A stretch of DNA of 64,000 nucleotides. Origin: an uncultured Desulfosarcina sp. (GTDB lineage: Bacteria > Desulfobacterota > Desulfobacteria > Desulfobacterales > Desulfosarcinaceae). The DNA is taken from NCBI RefSeq assembly GCF_963668215.1, contig NZ_OY764190.1, positions 3,906,001 to 3,970,000 on the forward strand, read 5' to 3'. Shown piece after piece: positions 52,216-61,429 of the stretch. The position numbers were made by a program, and so were the translations under genes. Position 1 is the stretch's first letter, and every line of letters begins with the position of its first letter. The notes under the pieces are model-generated. The model had not been told where the DNA came from. It saw only the letters and a list, made by a program, of their open reading frames with translations, and did not search any database.

Positions 52216-53745
52216 TTGACGGCTTGTATTGCCCTGGGCCTGATCGCCGAGACGATGGTATTTGTCATGGCCGGATTCGCGTGGTTCCGGTCAAAGGGGT
52301 ATACGCTGGCCGAAGCTTATGCCGGGGCCGTCGTGACAGTTTTCGTAATTTTCTCCTTGATCCACCAGTGCAGCCTGCTGGTCGGGTCGCCCTGGCCCGG
52401 AGCGATCATGGAAGCATCGGTTCTGGCTGCCGTTCTGCTTTACCGTCGAAGATGGCTTCCTCAGGTGCGCACCGGCCTGGAATCGTTACGGGCGATGCTG
52501 CGCCGGGAAATCCTGCCGAGCTGGATCATCCTGACCGCAGGGCTTTTGATGCTGGGTGTGGTGATTTTGGGTGACCCCCGGGCGGCATTTCTCCCGTCTA
52601 ATCCAATGCCGCCGGAGTTGCTCACCTTTGGTTACGGCGACGGTCAGAAGGCCTTGGCCGAAGTCGGACCGATTCCCGTTCTCAATGCTCCGGCCCTGTT
52701 TTTTCACACCGTCCGATTCGGCCTGGCCGCCCGGGCCTGCGGGTTCGGTCTGCTGGCCTACATGGCCATCGGATGCTGCGCCTATGCGCTGGCCCGACGG
52801 TACGCCTGGCCGCCCATGGCCCTGACCGTGGCCCTGCTGGTGCTGAGCATGCCCCGCCTGGTCTGGCTGGGCCTGTGGCCCACCTCGGAACTGATTGGCG
52901 CCACCGCCGTTGCCTTTTCCCTAGTCTTGATTTATCGTCTGCTGGAGCAGCACCAGCCAGCAGATTTGCGGCTATTTGCCATCAGTATCCTGTTTTCCAT
53001 CGATTCCAATGCCATGAGCATCGTCCTGGTTGCGGTGATGGTTTTTTTGCTGCTGGTCGTGATGATCCGCCGGCACGGGTGGCTGCTGTTTCGGGAAATG
53101 GTCGTGGCCAGGCCGCTGGCGGGCGCGATGGTTCTGCTGCCGGTCCTGGGGCTGGCCCAGGTTCCCGTCGGGCTTTTGAACCTGGCCCATGGTCATCCGC
53201 TGCTGGGTCCCCGCGTGGCCGTGGACAACGGCGGCATCGTGGAAGCCGGGGCCAACCTGGTGCGCTACCTGTTTGCCAGCGTCGATGCCACTGAACCGAT
53301 TCAAAAAATGCTGAACTGGCTGCTGGGGGTGGACCTGCACGGGCTGCTCGCAGCGGTCTACAATGCCCTGGTGCTGCCGGTGTTTACCGGGGCCGGTGTG
53401 CAGGCCTCCTTTGCCCCGTTGTTTTCGGGCAGCGGACAAATGGCCTTCGGGCCGTTTGCCGGCCTGCTGGTGCTGCCGGCCATGGCCCACGCCCTGATGC
53501 GGGGTCCGCGGCGGCTCAAGGCGCTGAGTCTGGCCTGGGTGGGATACCTGTATGTGGCGGCCCTGGTGGCCGCCTGGCATCCCGCCAACCTGGCCATCCT
53601 CACGCCCCTGTTTGCGGCCGGGGGGTTCGTGGTCGCCTTTTCCCTGCCGCCCTGGCGGCTTCGGCGGCGGGGCATGCGGCTGCTGCAGATCGATTTCGCC
53701 CTGCTGCTGGCTTGGGCCATCGTTCGCGTGGCAGGGGGCACTTAA
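52216..53745 (+). CDS. Polytopic membrane protein of unknown function (509 aa)
   Basis: About twelve hydrophobic segments spread over the whole chain, with no recognised catalytic motif. The look is of a GT-C/polytopic integral membrane family, but no DxD or similar signature is evident. The frame begins with TTG at 52216 after a weak AAAGGTCGCTGGCA; an ATG at 52255 is an alternative start. It is on the same strand as the Usp-deacetylase run, 43 bp after the cysteine-rich gene. Confidence 0.7.
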   Translation: MTACIALGLIAETMVFVMAGFAWFRSKGYTLAEAYAGAVVTVFVIFSLIHQCSLLVGSPWPGAIMEASVLAAVLLYRRRWLPQVRTGLESLRAMLRREILPSWIILTAGLLMLGVVILGDPRAAFLPSNPMPPELLTFGYGDGQKALAEVGPIPVLNAPALFFHTVRFGLAARACGFGLLAYMAIGCCAYALARRYAWPPMALTVALLVLSMPRLVWLGLWPTSELIGATAVAFSLVLIYRLLEQHQPADLRLFAISILFSIDSNAMSIVLVAVMVFLLLVVMIRRHGWLLFREMVVARPLAGAMVLLPVLGLAQVPVGLLNLAHGHPLLGPRVAVDNGGIVEAGANLVRYLFASVDATEPIQKMLNWLLGVDLHGLLAAVYNALVLPVFTGAGVQASFAPLFSGSGQMAFGPFAGLLVLPAMAHALMRGPRRLKALSLAWVGYLYVAALVAAWHPANLAILTPLFAAGGFVVAFSLPPWRLRRRGMRLLQIDFALLLAWAIVRVAGGT

Positions 53746-53757
53746 GAATAGGTTGCG

Positions 53758-54336
53758 ATGAGACGGAACAGCACAAGCGAAGCAAAAATTGACTGGATGG
53801 TCGAGCTGTACGGCGACTTCGAACAGCGGGTCAGGCGGCAGATGGAGCAGCGCTGCGGCCCGGCCTGTTCCGTCTGCCGGCACGTATGCTGCCGGCCTCA
53901 TTTTTGTGAGGAAAGCCGGCAAAGCGCTTTTCTGGAACGGGTTGTGCGCCGATTTTCGCCCCGGGCCGTTTTCGATAAAAAGTGCGGTTGGTTGTCCCCG
54001 AAAGGCTGCACCCTAGTTGCGGGGCGCCCGCCGGTCTGCTATGAATTCCTGTGCGGCGATATCCCCGACGCGGTTTCGGCCGACAGCCACCGGCGCCGGG
54101 CCATGCTGGCGTTGAGCATGCTGGTCACCCACGTGGGCCGGCGCGTCTTCGGCGGCCGGCATCTGGTCGAGGCCACCAACGCCGGCGGTCTGACCCGAAT
54201 CCATGGGGAGCGCTTCGCCGCCCGGTTGGAGGAAGCCGAAGCCGCCCTGGCCGAGGCCGAGGCCATCCTGGACGGCTGCAGGACCCCTGCCGCCGGCACG
54301 AACCTGTCCCGAATCGTACCGCAACCCCGGACGTGA
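53758..54336 (+). CDS. Cysteine-rich protein, YkgJ-like (192 aa)
   Basis: N-terminal cysteine cluster C33, C37, C40, C44, C45, C50 and later C76, C84, C94, C99, resembling YkgJ-type putative metal-binding proteins. The C-terminal third is helical and Ala/Glu-rich (EEAEAALAEAEAIL). It starts 12 bp after the membrane protein stop. Function unknown; it is not closely similar to the other cysteine-rich proteins in the window. Confidence 0.7.
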   Translation: MRRNSTSEAKIDWMVELYGDFEQRVRRQMEQRCGPACSVCRHVCCRPHFCEESRQSAFLERVVRRFSPRAVFDKKCGWLSPKGCTLVAGRPPVCYEFLCGDIPDAVSADSHRRRAMLALSMLVTHVGRRVFGGRHLVEATNAGGLTRIHGERFAARLEEAEAALAEAEAILDGCRTPAAGTNLSRIVPQPRT

Positions 54337-54354
54337 GCATAAAAGGAGATCGAT

Positions 54355-55260
54355 GTGAATTCCACGAACAGGACCCTTGCCACCGTTGCTATTGTCTTTG
54401 CCCTGATTATTACCGGTCTGGTGACCTTTTTCCTGGTCAAACGCTGGCATCGGGAGCAGATGGACATCGTTCGCCAGCAGGCCCAGAACGAATGCGTCGA
54501 GGTCATCCGCAAAATGGAAGCCGATCTGGACGAAATGCGGGTCCAATTGGAAACCGAACGCCGGAAACGCCCGGATGACGAAATGTTCCCCGCGGTGTTC
54601 GGCACCCCTGCCCCGCAACAGGATGCCGATACCCTGCCGGTGGACTGCGACAAGGTAGAAGGCCAGATGCGATCCTTTTTCAACTACCTGGACAGCCGCA
54701 GCTATTTCGCCAACCGGGAAATCGAAAACGGCAGTGCCGGGTTCTTCAGGCAGTGCGCACAAACCCTCATGGCCGACCCGCCCGTCAACATTGCCGAAAT
54801 GCAGGACATGTTCCGCCTGGTAAAAAATGTGACCCATTTTTACCGGGTGCTGGGCAAAGACGCCCTCACCCTGGCCGGCGATATCCTGGCATCGGAGGAT
54901 CGGGTCCTGGAGCCGGCCATGGCGGTGTTCTACGCCTGGATCGTCGAATGCCGGGGCGCCCTGCCGGGAGACGAGAAGCCGCTTTCCCTGGAACGGCTCT
55001 ACGATTACGCCGGCTATTTTCTCAATACCCTGGGGGGAAGAAGCTATCTGCTGCGCCGGGAATCCAGAATCCGCATGCTGGTAAATTACTATGCCATCCT
55101 GGTCGTGGATCGGGCCAACGACGAGAAGTATAACCAATATGGCATCGATGTGCGCCCCTATATCGACTATCTGTTCTACGACATTTCCAATCAGAGGGGG
55201 TTGGCCTACCGGGAGCGGTATTTGACCCGATTGACCCTGCTGCGGGACAAGTACATGTAA
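54355..55260 (+). CDS. Membrane-anchored hypothetical protein (301 aa)
   Basis: Single N-terminal transmembrane helix (about 8-27), a coiled-coil-prone stretch (about 35-70) and a helical domain of about 200 residues with no motif I recognise. It starts with GTG at 54355, preceded by AAAGGAGATCGAT. It ends the run of plus-strand genes begun by the Usp gene and is followed by a good terminator. Confidence 0.72.
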   Translation: MNSTNRTLATVAIVFALIITGLVTFFLVKRWHREQMDIVRQQAQNECVEVIRKMEADLDEMRVQLETERRKRPDDEMFPAVFGTPAPQQDADTLPVDCDKVEGQMRSFFNYLDSRSYFANREIENGSAGFFRQCAQTLMADPPVNIAEMQDMFRLVKNVTHFYRVLGKDALTLAGDILASEDRVLEPAMAVFYAWIVECRGALPGDEKPLSLERLYDYAGYFLNTLGGRSYLLRRESRIRMLVNYYAILVVDRANDEKYNQYGIDVRPYIDYLFYDISNQRGLAYRERYLTRLTLLRDKYM

Positions 55261-55275
55261 CCGGCCCGAGTCTCT

Positions 55276-55312
55276 AAAGGCCGACGACATGGTTTGTGGT
55301 CGGCCTTTGTCT
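55276..55312 (+). terminator. Intrinsic terminator
   Basis: AAAGGCCGAC (55276-55285) pairs perfectly with GTCGGCCTTT (55299-55308) around a 13-nt loop, with a partly T-rich tail (GTCTTG). It lies 15 bp after the 301-aa protein and closes the Usp-deacetylase gene run. Confidence 0.8.
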
Positions 55313-55477
55313 TGAAAACATCCACGATAAGGCACCTAATCCATCTAAAGCCACGCGTGTATCCCCATCCAAACGCCAACTCAAAAGAAAACCGGTATTG
55401 AATCTGTAACCTTCTGAGCAACTCCGGTTCTATCCAAAAAAACAAATCAGACAACCCACTTGCTTTGGAGGTTTGCT

Positions 55478-55999
55478 ATGTCGATAAAATCATGGAATCC
55501 ATATATTTCAGGTGCGTTGGCGGGCATATTGCTCGTCGCTTCAGTGGCTGTAGCCGGTCAATTCCTGGGCGCATCCACCACTTTTTCACGCAGCGCGGCG
55601 TTCATCGAAGAAAAGGCAGGGGTGGATACCAACCGTTTCGATTATTTTACCACCAAAGGGGGAAAATACGGACCGGGATCCCTTCCCAACTGGCAATTGA
55701 TGTTTGTTCTGGGAGTCATTGTGGGTTCCTTTGTAATTTCTACAATGAGCGGTAGTTTCAAGTATGTGCCGGTGCCGCCAATGTGGGCCGAACGGTTCGG
55801 CAGCAATCCGTATAAAAGGGCGGCTGCGGCTTTTGCCGGCGGTGCCGTGGCTTTATTCGGTGTTCGCCTGGCCGGCGGTTGCCCCAGTGGCCACGGATTG
55901 AGCGGTCTGTCGCAAATGGCCGTCAGCGGTTTCATTGCACTTGCATTTTTTTTCCTCTTCGGACTGATCACCGCAAAACTGGTATACGACCGTCATTAA
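55478..55999 (+). CDS. YeeE/YedE (TsuA-like) sulfur transport protein, first half (173 aa)
   Basis: Several membrane helices with the family's cysteine motif LAGGCPSGHGLSG (Cys about 134). In TsuA/YeeE such cysteines relay thiosulfate or other sulfur species across the membrane. Here the usual single long protein is encoded as two adjacent halves. The start at 55478 follows TTGGAGGTTTGCT. The next gene supplies the other half 15 bp downstream. Confidence 0.88.
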   Translation: MSIKSWNPYISGALAGILLVASVAVAGQFLGASTTFSRSAAFIEEKAGVDTNRFDYFTTKGGKYGPGSLPNWQLMFVLGVIVGSFVISTMSGSFKYVPVPPMWAERFGSNPYKRAAAAFAGGAVALFGVRLAGGCPSGHGLSGLSQMAVSGFIALAFFFLFGLITAKLVYDRH

Positions 56000-56014
56000 C
56001 AGGGAGGTGGCATC

Positions 56015-56539
56015 ATGAGCCTGCTTTATGGATTAATTACCGGTGTTTTATTCGGGATTCTGCTGCAACGTGCCGAAGTACTTCGGTTTGACAGGCAGGT
56101 GGGCGCGTTGCGACTCAAGGATATGACCATTTTCAAATTCATGCTCAGCGCCATTGTCGTCGGCGCTGTGGGGATCTACCTGCTCAAAGATTTTGGTCTG
56201 ATCACACTCAATCTCAAGGGGACCTCCCTTGGTGCGCAAATGATAGGCGGCGCGTTATTCGGCATCGGGTGGGCGATATTGGGATATTGCCCCGGTACGG
56301 CCGGCGGGGCGCTGGGCGAAGGTCGGACCGATGCGGCCTGGGGAATCCTGGGAATGCTTGCAGGAGGTGCGGTACACGCGTGGGCCTACCCGTTGTTGAA
56401 GACCTATATCGAACCGATCGGGAATTTTGGGAAAATTACGGTTCCACAACTGCTGGGAATCAATCACTGGATTGTCATTTTCGGGTTCACGGCCCTGGTG
56501 ATCGGTTTCTTTGCCCTTTTCGAGAAAAAACGGCTGTAG
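56015..56539 (+). CDS. YeeE/YedE (TsuA-like) sulfur transport protein, second half (174 aa)
   Basis: Membrane protein with LLYGLITGVLFGILLQRAEVLRF near the N-terminus and the second cysteine motif GWAILGYCPGTAGGALGEG (Cys about 94). It complements the first half in an apparent heterodimer. AGGGAGGTGGCATC precedes the start. Sulfur uptake suits a sulfur-metabolising anaerobe. A terminator follows at 56591. Confidence 0.88.
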   Translation: MSLLYGLITGVLFGILLQRAEVLRFDRQVGALRLKDMTIFKFMLSAIVVGAVGIYLLKDFGLITLNLKGTSLGAQMIGGALFGIGWAILGYCPGTAGGALGEGRTDAAWGILGMLAGGAVHAWAYPLLKTYIEPIGNFGKITVPQLLGINHWIVIFGFTALVIGFFALFEKKRL

Positions 56540-56590
56540 TCATCATGGATGCAACAGCCTGAAAGGCAGCATCGGTTCTTTGGAGATGAA

Positions 56591-56620
56591 AGCAGAGCCT
56601 GTTCGGGCTCTGCTTTTTTA
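56591..56620 (+). terminator. Intrinsic terminator after the YeeE/YedE pair
   Basis: AGCAGAGCC (56591-56599) and GGCTCTGCT (56606-56614) form a 9-bp stem with a short loop, followed by TTTTTT. It lies 51 bp after the second YeeE gene. Confidence 0.92.
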
Positions 56621-56784
56621 ATTGCTGCTAACAGCCATCTAAGATTTGAGTCACTGTAAAACTTTTGTAATTCCCGCCTTGCCGCTTGTGCCCTGTCCAC
56701 GGGCCGGCTATGGATACACCGTTTTCATCCAATTTGCTCCGATTGCCTTCGACAACGCCAAAAGGTTCCGAAAATGGTGCATCC

Positions 56785-57861
56785 ATGAAACTGCCTGAAC
56801 TCAAAATCGGTCATCTGGTCAGTCGCCTGCCCATCGTCCAGGGCGGCATGGGCGTGGGGATTTCCATGTCCGGCCTGGCCTCTGCGGTGGCCAATGCCGG
56901 AGGCATCGGAGTGATCGCCGGCGCCATGGCCGGCATTACCGAAAAGGATGTTGCCACCAACGGACTGGCGGCGAACTGCCGCGCCCTATCCCGGGAAATC
57001 CGAACGGCCCGTGAGAAAAGCGGCGGGATCATCGGCGTCAATATCATGGTGGCCCTGACCGCTTTTGCCGATCTGGTGAAAACCGCCATTGCCGAGAAAA
57101 TCGACATCATTTTCGCAGGGGCCGGTCTGCCCCTGGATCTGCCCGGTTTCCTCAAAAAGGGGGATCGCACGCGCCTGGTGCCCATCGTCTCTTCGGCCCG
57201 GGCCGCGGCCCTGATCTGCAAACGCTGGTTCCAGCGCTACCGCTATCTGCCCGACGCCTTTGTGGTGGAGGGCCCCAAAGCGGGCGGCCACCTGGGATTC
57301 AAAGTCGAGCAGTTGGACGATCCCCGCTATAGCCTGGAAAACCTGGTGGCCGAGGTGGTCGCCGCGATGGAAACGGTGCGCTTCGAGCACGGCGTCGCCA
57401 TCCCCGTGATTGCCGCCGGCGGCATTTACGACGGCGACGACATCCGGCGGTTTCTGGAAATGGGGGCCAGCGGCGTTCAGATGGGCACCCGCTTCGTCGC
57501 CACCCACGAGTGCGATGCGGACCCGGCCTTCAAGCAGTCCTACGTGGATGCCCGCAAAGAAGACCTCACGGTCATCCAGAGCCCCGTGGGGCTTCCCGGC
57601 AGGGCTCTGAATAATCGCTTCCTGACGGATGTGGCCGCCGGCATCCGGCGCCCCTTCCGCTGCCCCTACCACTGCATCAAGACCTGCGACCCGGAAAAAA
57701 GCCCCTACTGCATCGGCATGGCCCTGGCCCATGCCCGGCGCGGCAAGTTGACCAGCGGTTTCGCCTTTGCCGGCGCGAACGCCTTTCGGGTCAACGAGAT
57801 CGTCTCCGTCAGGGAATTGATGGACGCTCTGGCTGCCGGGTACGAACAGGCAACGGCCTGA
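56785..57861 (+). CDS. Nitronate monooxygenase-like FMN protein (358 aa)
   Basis: TIM-barrel 2-nitropropane dioxygenase/FabK-like family. It has VQGGMGVGIS (17-26), GVNIMVALTAFADLV, VEGPKAGGHLGF (histidine near the FMN), VIAAGGIYDGDDIRRFLEMGASGVQMGTRF. A C-terminal cysteine group RCPYHCIKTCDP and YCIGMA is extra and could bind a metal. The start at 56785 matches the family; no strong ribosome site is present, and an in-frame ATG at 56710 is possible. Substrate unknown. Confidence 0.85.
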   Translation: MKLPELKIGHLVSRLPIVQGGMGVGISMSGLASAVANAGGIGVIAGAMAGITEKDVATNGLAANCRALSREIRTAREKSGGIIGVNIMVALTAFADLVKTAIAEKIDIIFAGAGLPLDLPGFLKKGDRTRLVPIVSSARAAALICKRWFQRYRYLPDAFVVEGPKAGGHLGFKVEQLDDPRYSLENLVAEVVAAMETVRFEHGVAIPVIAAGGIYDGDDIRRFLEMGASGVQMGTRFVATHECDADPAFKQSYVDARKEDLTVIQSPVGLPGRALNNRFLTDVAAGIRRPFRCPYHCIKTCDPEKSPYCIGMALAHARRGKLTSGFAFAGANAFRVNEIVSVRELMDALAAGYEQATA

Positions 57862-57954
57862 TTGAATTGTTCCCCTCACTTTGATCCTTTCTTTTTGCCG
57901 GGACGCTGGTATAATCGGTAACTGGAATCCTTCGACAATCAAGGGAGGTGCCGA

Positions 57955-59295
57955 GTGGTGGAGAACGTGATCATCATGGGGGCCGCGGGCCGGGATTTTC
58001 ACAACTTCAACGTGTACTTCCGGGATAACCCGCGATACCGCGTGGTGGCCTTCACGGCCACCCAGATTCCCGACATCGACGGCCGCATCTATCCCGCGCA
58101 ACTCTCCGGAAAGCAATATCCCCAAGGCATCCCCATCCACAGGGACAGCCGGCTCGTCGAACTGATCAAAGAACACCGGGTGGACCTGGTGGCTTTTTCC
58201 TACAGCGACGTTACCCACGAAGAGGTGATGCACAAGGCTTCTCTGACCACGGCCGCCGGCGCCGATTTCATCATTATCGGCGCCCCGTACACCATGCTGC
58301 CCTCCAGCCGCAAAGTGATTTCCGTGTGTGCGGTGCGCACCGGCTGCGGCAAATCCCAGACCAGCCGCAAGATCATCCAGATTTTGCAGCAGATGGGTCA
58401 GCGGGTGGTTTGCGTCCGGCATCCCATGCCTTATGGCGACCTCACCCAGCAGATCGTGCAGCGCTTTTCCTCCCGCGACGATCTGGAACGCCAGCGCTGC
58501 ACCATCGAAGAGCGCGAGGAGTACGAACCGGTCATCGACATGGGCGCGACTGTGTACGCCGGCGTCGATTATGGCCTGATTTTAGAGGCGGCGGAAAAAG
58601 AGGCCGACGTGATCGTCTGGGACGGGGGCAACAACGACACGCCGTTTTTCAAACCGGATGTCCACATCGTGGTGTTCGATCCCCACCGTGCGGGCCATGA
58701 AACCCGGTACCACCCTGGAGAGACCAATCTTCTCATGGCCGACGTGGCCGTGATCAACAAAGTCGACAGCGCCGAACCCGAGAAAGTGGAGCAGGTCCGC
58801 AAGACCATCGAACAGCATAATCCGGCGGCGACGATCATTCTGGCCGACTCCGCGGTCCGGGTGGATGATCCTGCCCAGGTGAAAGGCCGGCACGTGCTGG
58901 TGGTGGAGGACGGGCCCACCCTGACCCATGGAGAAATGGCCTACGGGGCGGGTGTCATCGCCGCCCGCCGCTTCGGCGCCGCATCCCTGGCCGATCCGCG
59001 CCCCTATCTCAGGGGGAGCCTGGTGAACACCTTTCGGAACTACGGTCACATCGGTACTCTGCTGCCGGCCATGGGGTACAGTCCCGGGCAGATCAAGGAC
59101 CTGGAGGAGACCATCAAGGCCTGTCCCTGCGATCTGGTGCTGTCGGCAACCCCCATCGATCTGGCGGCCCTGGTTGCCGTGGACAAGCCGGTGGTCCGGG
59201 TGCGCTATGAATATCGAGACAACAGTTCGCCGACTTTGGAAGAGGTGATCCGTGCAAAGCTGGGTGAGATTTTAAAATCCAAACCGCATGCATAA
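57955..59295 (+). CDS. Cyclic 2,3-diphosphoglycerate synthetase-like GTPase-fold protein (446 aa)
   Basis: Matches the archaeal cPGS family. N-terminal NVIIMGAAGRDFHNFNVYFR, then SVCAVRTGCGKSQTSRK (P-loop, about 125-140), DVIVWDGGNNDTPFFKPDVHIVV, VAVINKVDSAEPEKV (NKxD) and NTFRNYGHIGTLLPAMGY. In hyperthermophilic methanogens the enzyme makes cyclic 2,3-DPG, a thermoprotectant; bacterial homologues have no established role. The start is GTG 57955 (or 57958) after AAGGGAGGTGCCGA. It ends 10 bp before alanine dehydrogenase. Confidence 0.88.
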   Translation: MVENVIIMGAAGRDFHNFNVYFRDNPRYRVVAFTATQIPDIDGRIYPAQLSGKQYPQGIPIHRDSRLVELIKEHRVDLVAFSYSDVTHEEVMHKASLTTAAGADFIIIGAPYTMLPSSRKVISVCAVRTGCGKSQTSRKIIQILQQMGQRVVCVRHPMPYGDLTQQIVQRFSSRDDLERQRCTIEEREEYEPVIDMGATVYAGVDYGLILEAAEKEADVIVWDGGNNDTPFFKPDVHIVVFDPHRAGHETRYHPGETNLLMADVAVINKVDSAEPEKVEQVRKTIEQHNPAATIILADSAVRVDDPAQVKGRHVLVVEDGPTLTHGEMAYGAGVIAARRFGAASLADPRPYLRGSLVNTFRNYGHIGTLLPAMGYSPGQIKDLEETIKACPCDLVLSATPIDLAALVAVDKPVVRVRYEYRDNSSPTLEEVIRAKLGEILKSKPHA

Positions 59296-59305
59296 GGGAG
59301 GAAAC

Positions 59306-60424
59306 ATGATTGTCGGAATACTCAAGGAGATCAAGTCGGAGGAGAACCGGGTGTGCATGACCCCGGCGGGCGTGGAGGTGATGGTCAAAAGCGGGCACGA
59401 AGTGCTGGTGGAGAAAAATGCCGGGGCGGGCAGCGGCTTTGCAGACGACGCCTACGCCGGAGCCGGGGCCAGGATGGTCGATACACCCCAAAAGATCTAC
59501 GCTTCGGCCGAGATGGTCATGCACGTCAAAGAGCCCCTGCCGCCGGAGTACGATCTGATCCGGGAGGGGCAGATCGTGTTCACCTACCTGCACCTGGCGG
59601 CTGACGAGCCCCAGACGCGGGCCTTGATCAAGAGCAAGGCCGTGTGCATCGCCTACGAGACGATCCAGAAGGCTGACGGCAGTCTGCCGCTGCTCACCCC
59701 CATGAGCGAGGTGGCCGGGCGCATGGCCATCCAGGAAGGGGCCAAGTATCTGGAGATGACCCAGGGGGGCCACGGCATCCTGTTGGGCGGGGTTCCCGGG
59801 GTGGAGCCGGCCACGGTGGTGGTGATCGGCGGCGGCGTGGTGGGGGTCAACGCGGCCAAGATGGCCTGCGGCCTGGGGGCCAAGGTGTACCTGCTGGACA
59901 TGAACCTGGACCGGCTGCGCTATTTGAGCGACGTGATGCCGGCCAACTGCTTCACGTTGATGTCCAGCCCGGCGACGATCCGCAAGCTGGTCACAAAGGC
60001 CGACGTGGTGATCGGGGCGGTGCTGATACCCGGTGCCAAGGCGCCCAAGCTGGTGACCCGCGACATGCTTGCGACCATGAAGAACGGCTCGGTGCTGGTG
60101 GACGTGGCCATCGACCAGGGGGGCTGCTTCGAGACCTCCAGGGCCACCACCCACAACGATCCCACCTTCGTGATCGACGGGGTGGTGCACTACTGCGTGG
60201 CCAACATGCCCGGAGCGGTGGCCAAGACCTCGACGCTGGCGCTGACCAACGCCACCTTGCCCTATGCCCTGCAGATCGCCAACCAGGGCTGGAAGGGAGC
60301 CATGCAGGCCAACGAGGAGATCAAGAAGGGCGCCAACGTCATCGACGGCAAGATCACTTACAAGGCCGTGGCCGAGGCCTTCGGGCTGATCTATACGCCT
60401 ATCGATGAATTGCTGACGCTATAG
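59306..60424 (+). CDS. ald: Alanine dehydrogenase (372 aa)
   Basis: NAD-dependent interconversion of alanine with pyruvate and ammonium. Residues known from the family fall at the expected positions: R15 (ENRVCMTP), K75 (MHVKEP), H96 (TYLHLA). NAD binding is shown by VVVIGGGVVGVNAAKMA. GGGAGGAAAC precedes the ATG at 59306. Its end overlaps the convergent cysteine-rich gene by 26 bp. Placement after the cPGS-like gene suggests co-transcription. Confidence 0.96.
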   Translation: MIVGILKEIKSEENRVCMTPAGVEVMVKSGHEVLVEKNAGAGSGFADDAYAGAGARMVDTPQKIYASAEMVMHVKEPLPPEYDLIREGQIVFTYLHLAADEPQTRALIKSKAVCIAYETIQKADGSLPLLTPMSEVAGRMAIQEGAKYLEMTQGGHGILLGGVPGVEPATVVVIGGGVVGVNAAKMACGLGAKVYLLDMNLDRLRYLSDVMPANCFTLMSSPATIRKLVTKADVVIGAVLIPGAKAPKLVTRDMLATMKNGSVLVDVAIDQGGCFETSRATTHNDPTFVIDGVVHYCVANMPGAVAKTSTLALTNATLPYALQIANQGWKGAMQANEEIKKGANVIDGKITYKAVAEAFGLIYTPIDELLTL

Positions 60425-61226
60425 CAGTCAGCATCGCCTCGATTTTTTCCTCGGCGGCCCTGACATCCGCTGGGGATGAGAAATCCGAATCCAGTTCCCG
60501 GAAAATGGCGCCGAAGCGACACGGGGACATCTTTTTTTCTCCGATTTTTACTTCAGGCCGCGGGTACTGACCGTCCGCGAAAAAGTAGTTGCATACGCCC
60601 GGCGCATTCGGGCGGCGAAAAGGCCATTGATTCTTCAAGACGGCAAAGGTTGTCCGCAAGGCCGCTGCGGCCGCTTCCGACGAGAAGTCGTCGGATTCGA
60701 TGGGCCGTCCGAGGCGCTTTTCCAGGTGCGTGAACCATTCGGTGAGCAGGCGCCGTTCGGTGACGATCAAACCGTGAAGGTGCCAGTGGTTCATGCTTTG
60801 GCAGACGGCGGTCAGCCAGCGGGCCGGCAGTTGTTGGACGCTGGGGCAGAAATAGGTGCGGCAGGCCATGCCGCCGTAATAGCTCAACCCCCGCCAGTCC
60901 AGCCCCGCATTGCCCGCCGCCAGCGGGTGCAGCAGACAGCCCACCCGGCGGCCGTCGTCTTCGATCATGCCCAGAAACGGGCAGTGGTGGAAGTCCGGAA
61001 ACGGGCGCTCACCGGGTTCGGCGTTTGTCACCCGGGCGCAAAAAGCGTCGATTCCGGCGACGGTGCTGGGCACCTCGGCAAACCAGCGGGTGCGGCGCGT
61101 CAGCAGATCCTCCAGATTTTCCGGCGAAGGGTCGGCAATGTTATACAGCCCGCAGCAGGCCCCGCAGGACACATGGGGGCCGATCTGGCATAGATAGACG
61201 GAATCGGTTTCATTTTTTGCAGACAT
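60399..61226 (-). CDS. Cysteine-rich YkgJ-like protein (275 aa)
   Basis: N-terminal cysteine group C13, C21, C24, C25, then C63, C82, C97, C122, C127, a zinc/iron-chelating YkgJ-type arrangement (PHVSCGACCGLY, HHCPFLG, VGCLLH, ACRTYFCPS). The C-terminal half is helical with no motif seen. It converges with ald, overlapping by 26 bp. Function unknown; possibly metal handling or a maturation factor. Confidence 0.75.
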   Translation of the reverse strand: MSAKNETDSVYLCQIGPHVSCGACCGLYNIADPSPENLEDLLTRRTRWFAEVPSTVAGIDAFCARVTNAEPGERPFPDFHHCPFLGMIEDDGRRVGCLLHPLAAGNAGLDWRGLSYYGGMACRTYFCPSVQQLPARWLTAVCQSMNHWHLHGLIVTERRLLTEWFTHLEKRLGRPIESDDFSSEAAAAALRTTFAVLKNQWPFRRPNAPGVCNYFFADGQYPRPEVKIGEKKMSPCRFGAIFRELDSDFSSPADVRAAEEKIEAMLTAIASAIHR

Positions 61227-61429
61227 ATGACTTTATGAGAAAATAAGGTTTTCCATCACGAAATGATCGAACGAATTAGCCGTCCGGAAACGATCGCTTT
61301 GTAGCAGAATTTGCTTTCGGGACCAATGGATTAAATTTGTTATTGATCGAAACCGATAGAGACGGTACGAAGATTGAGTGTTAAAAGAAAATCGGGTATT
61401 CACACGATGAAACAGAAATTGGGTGGACA

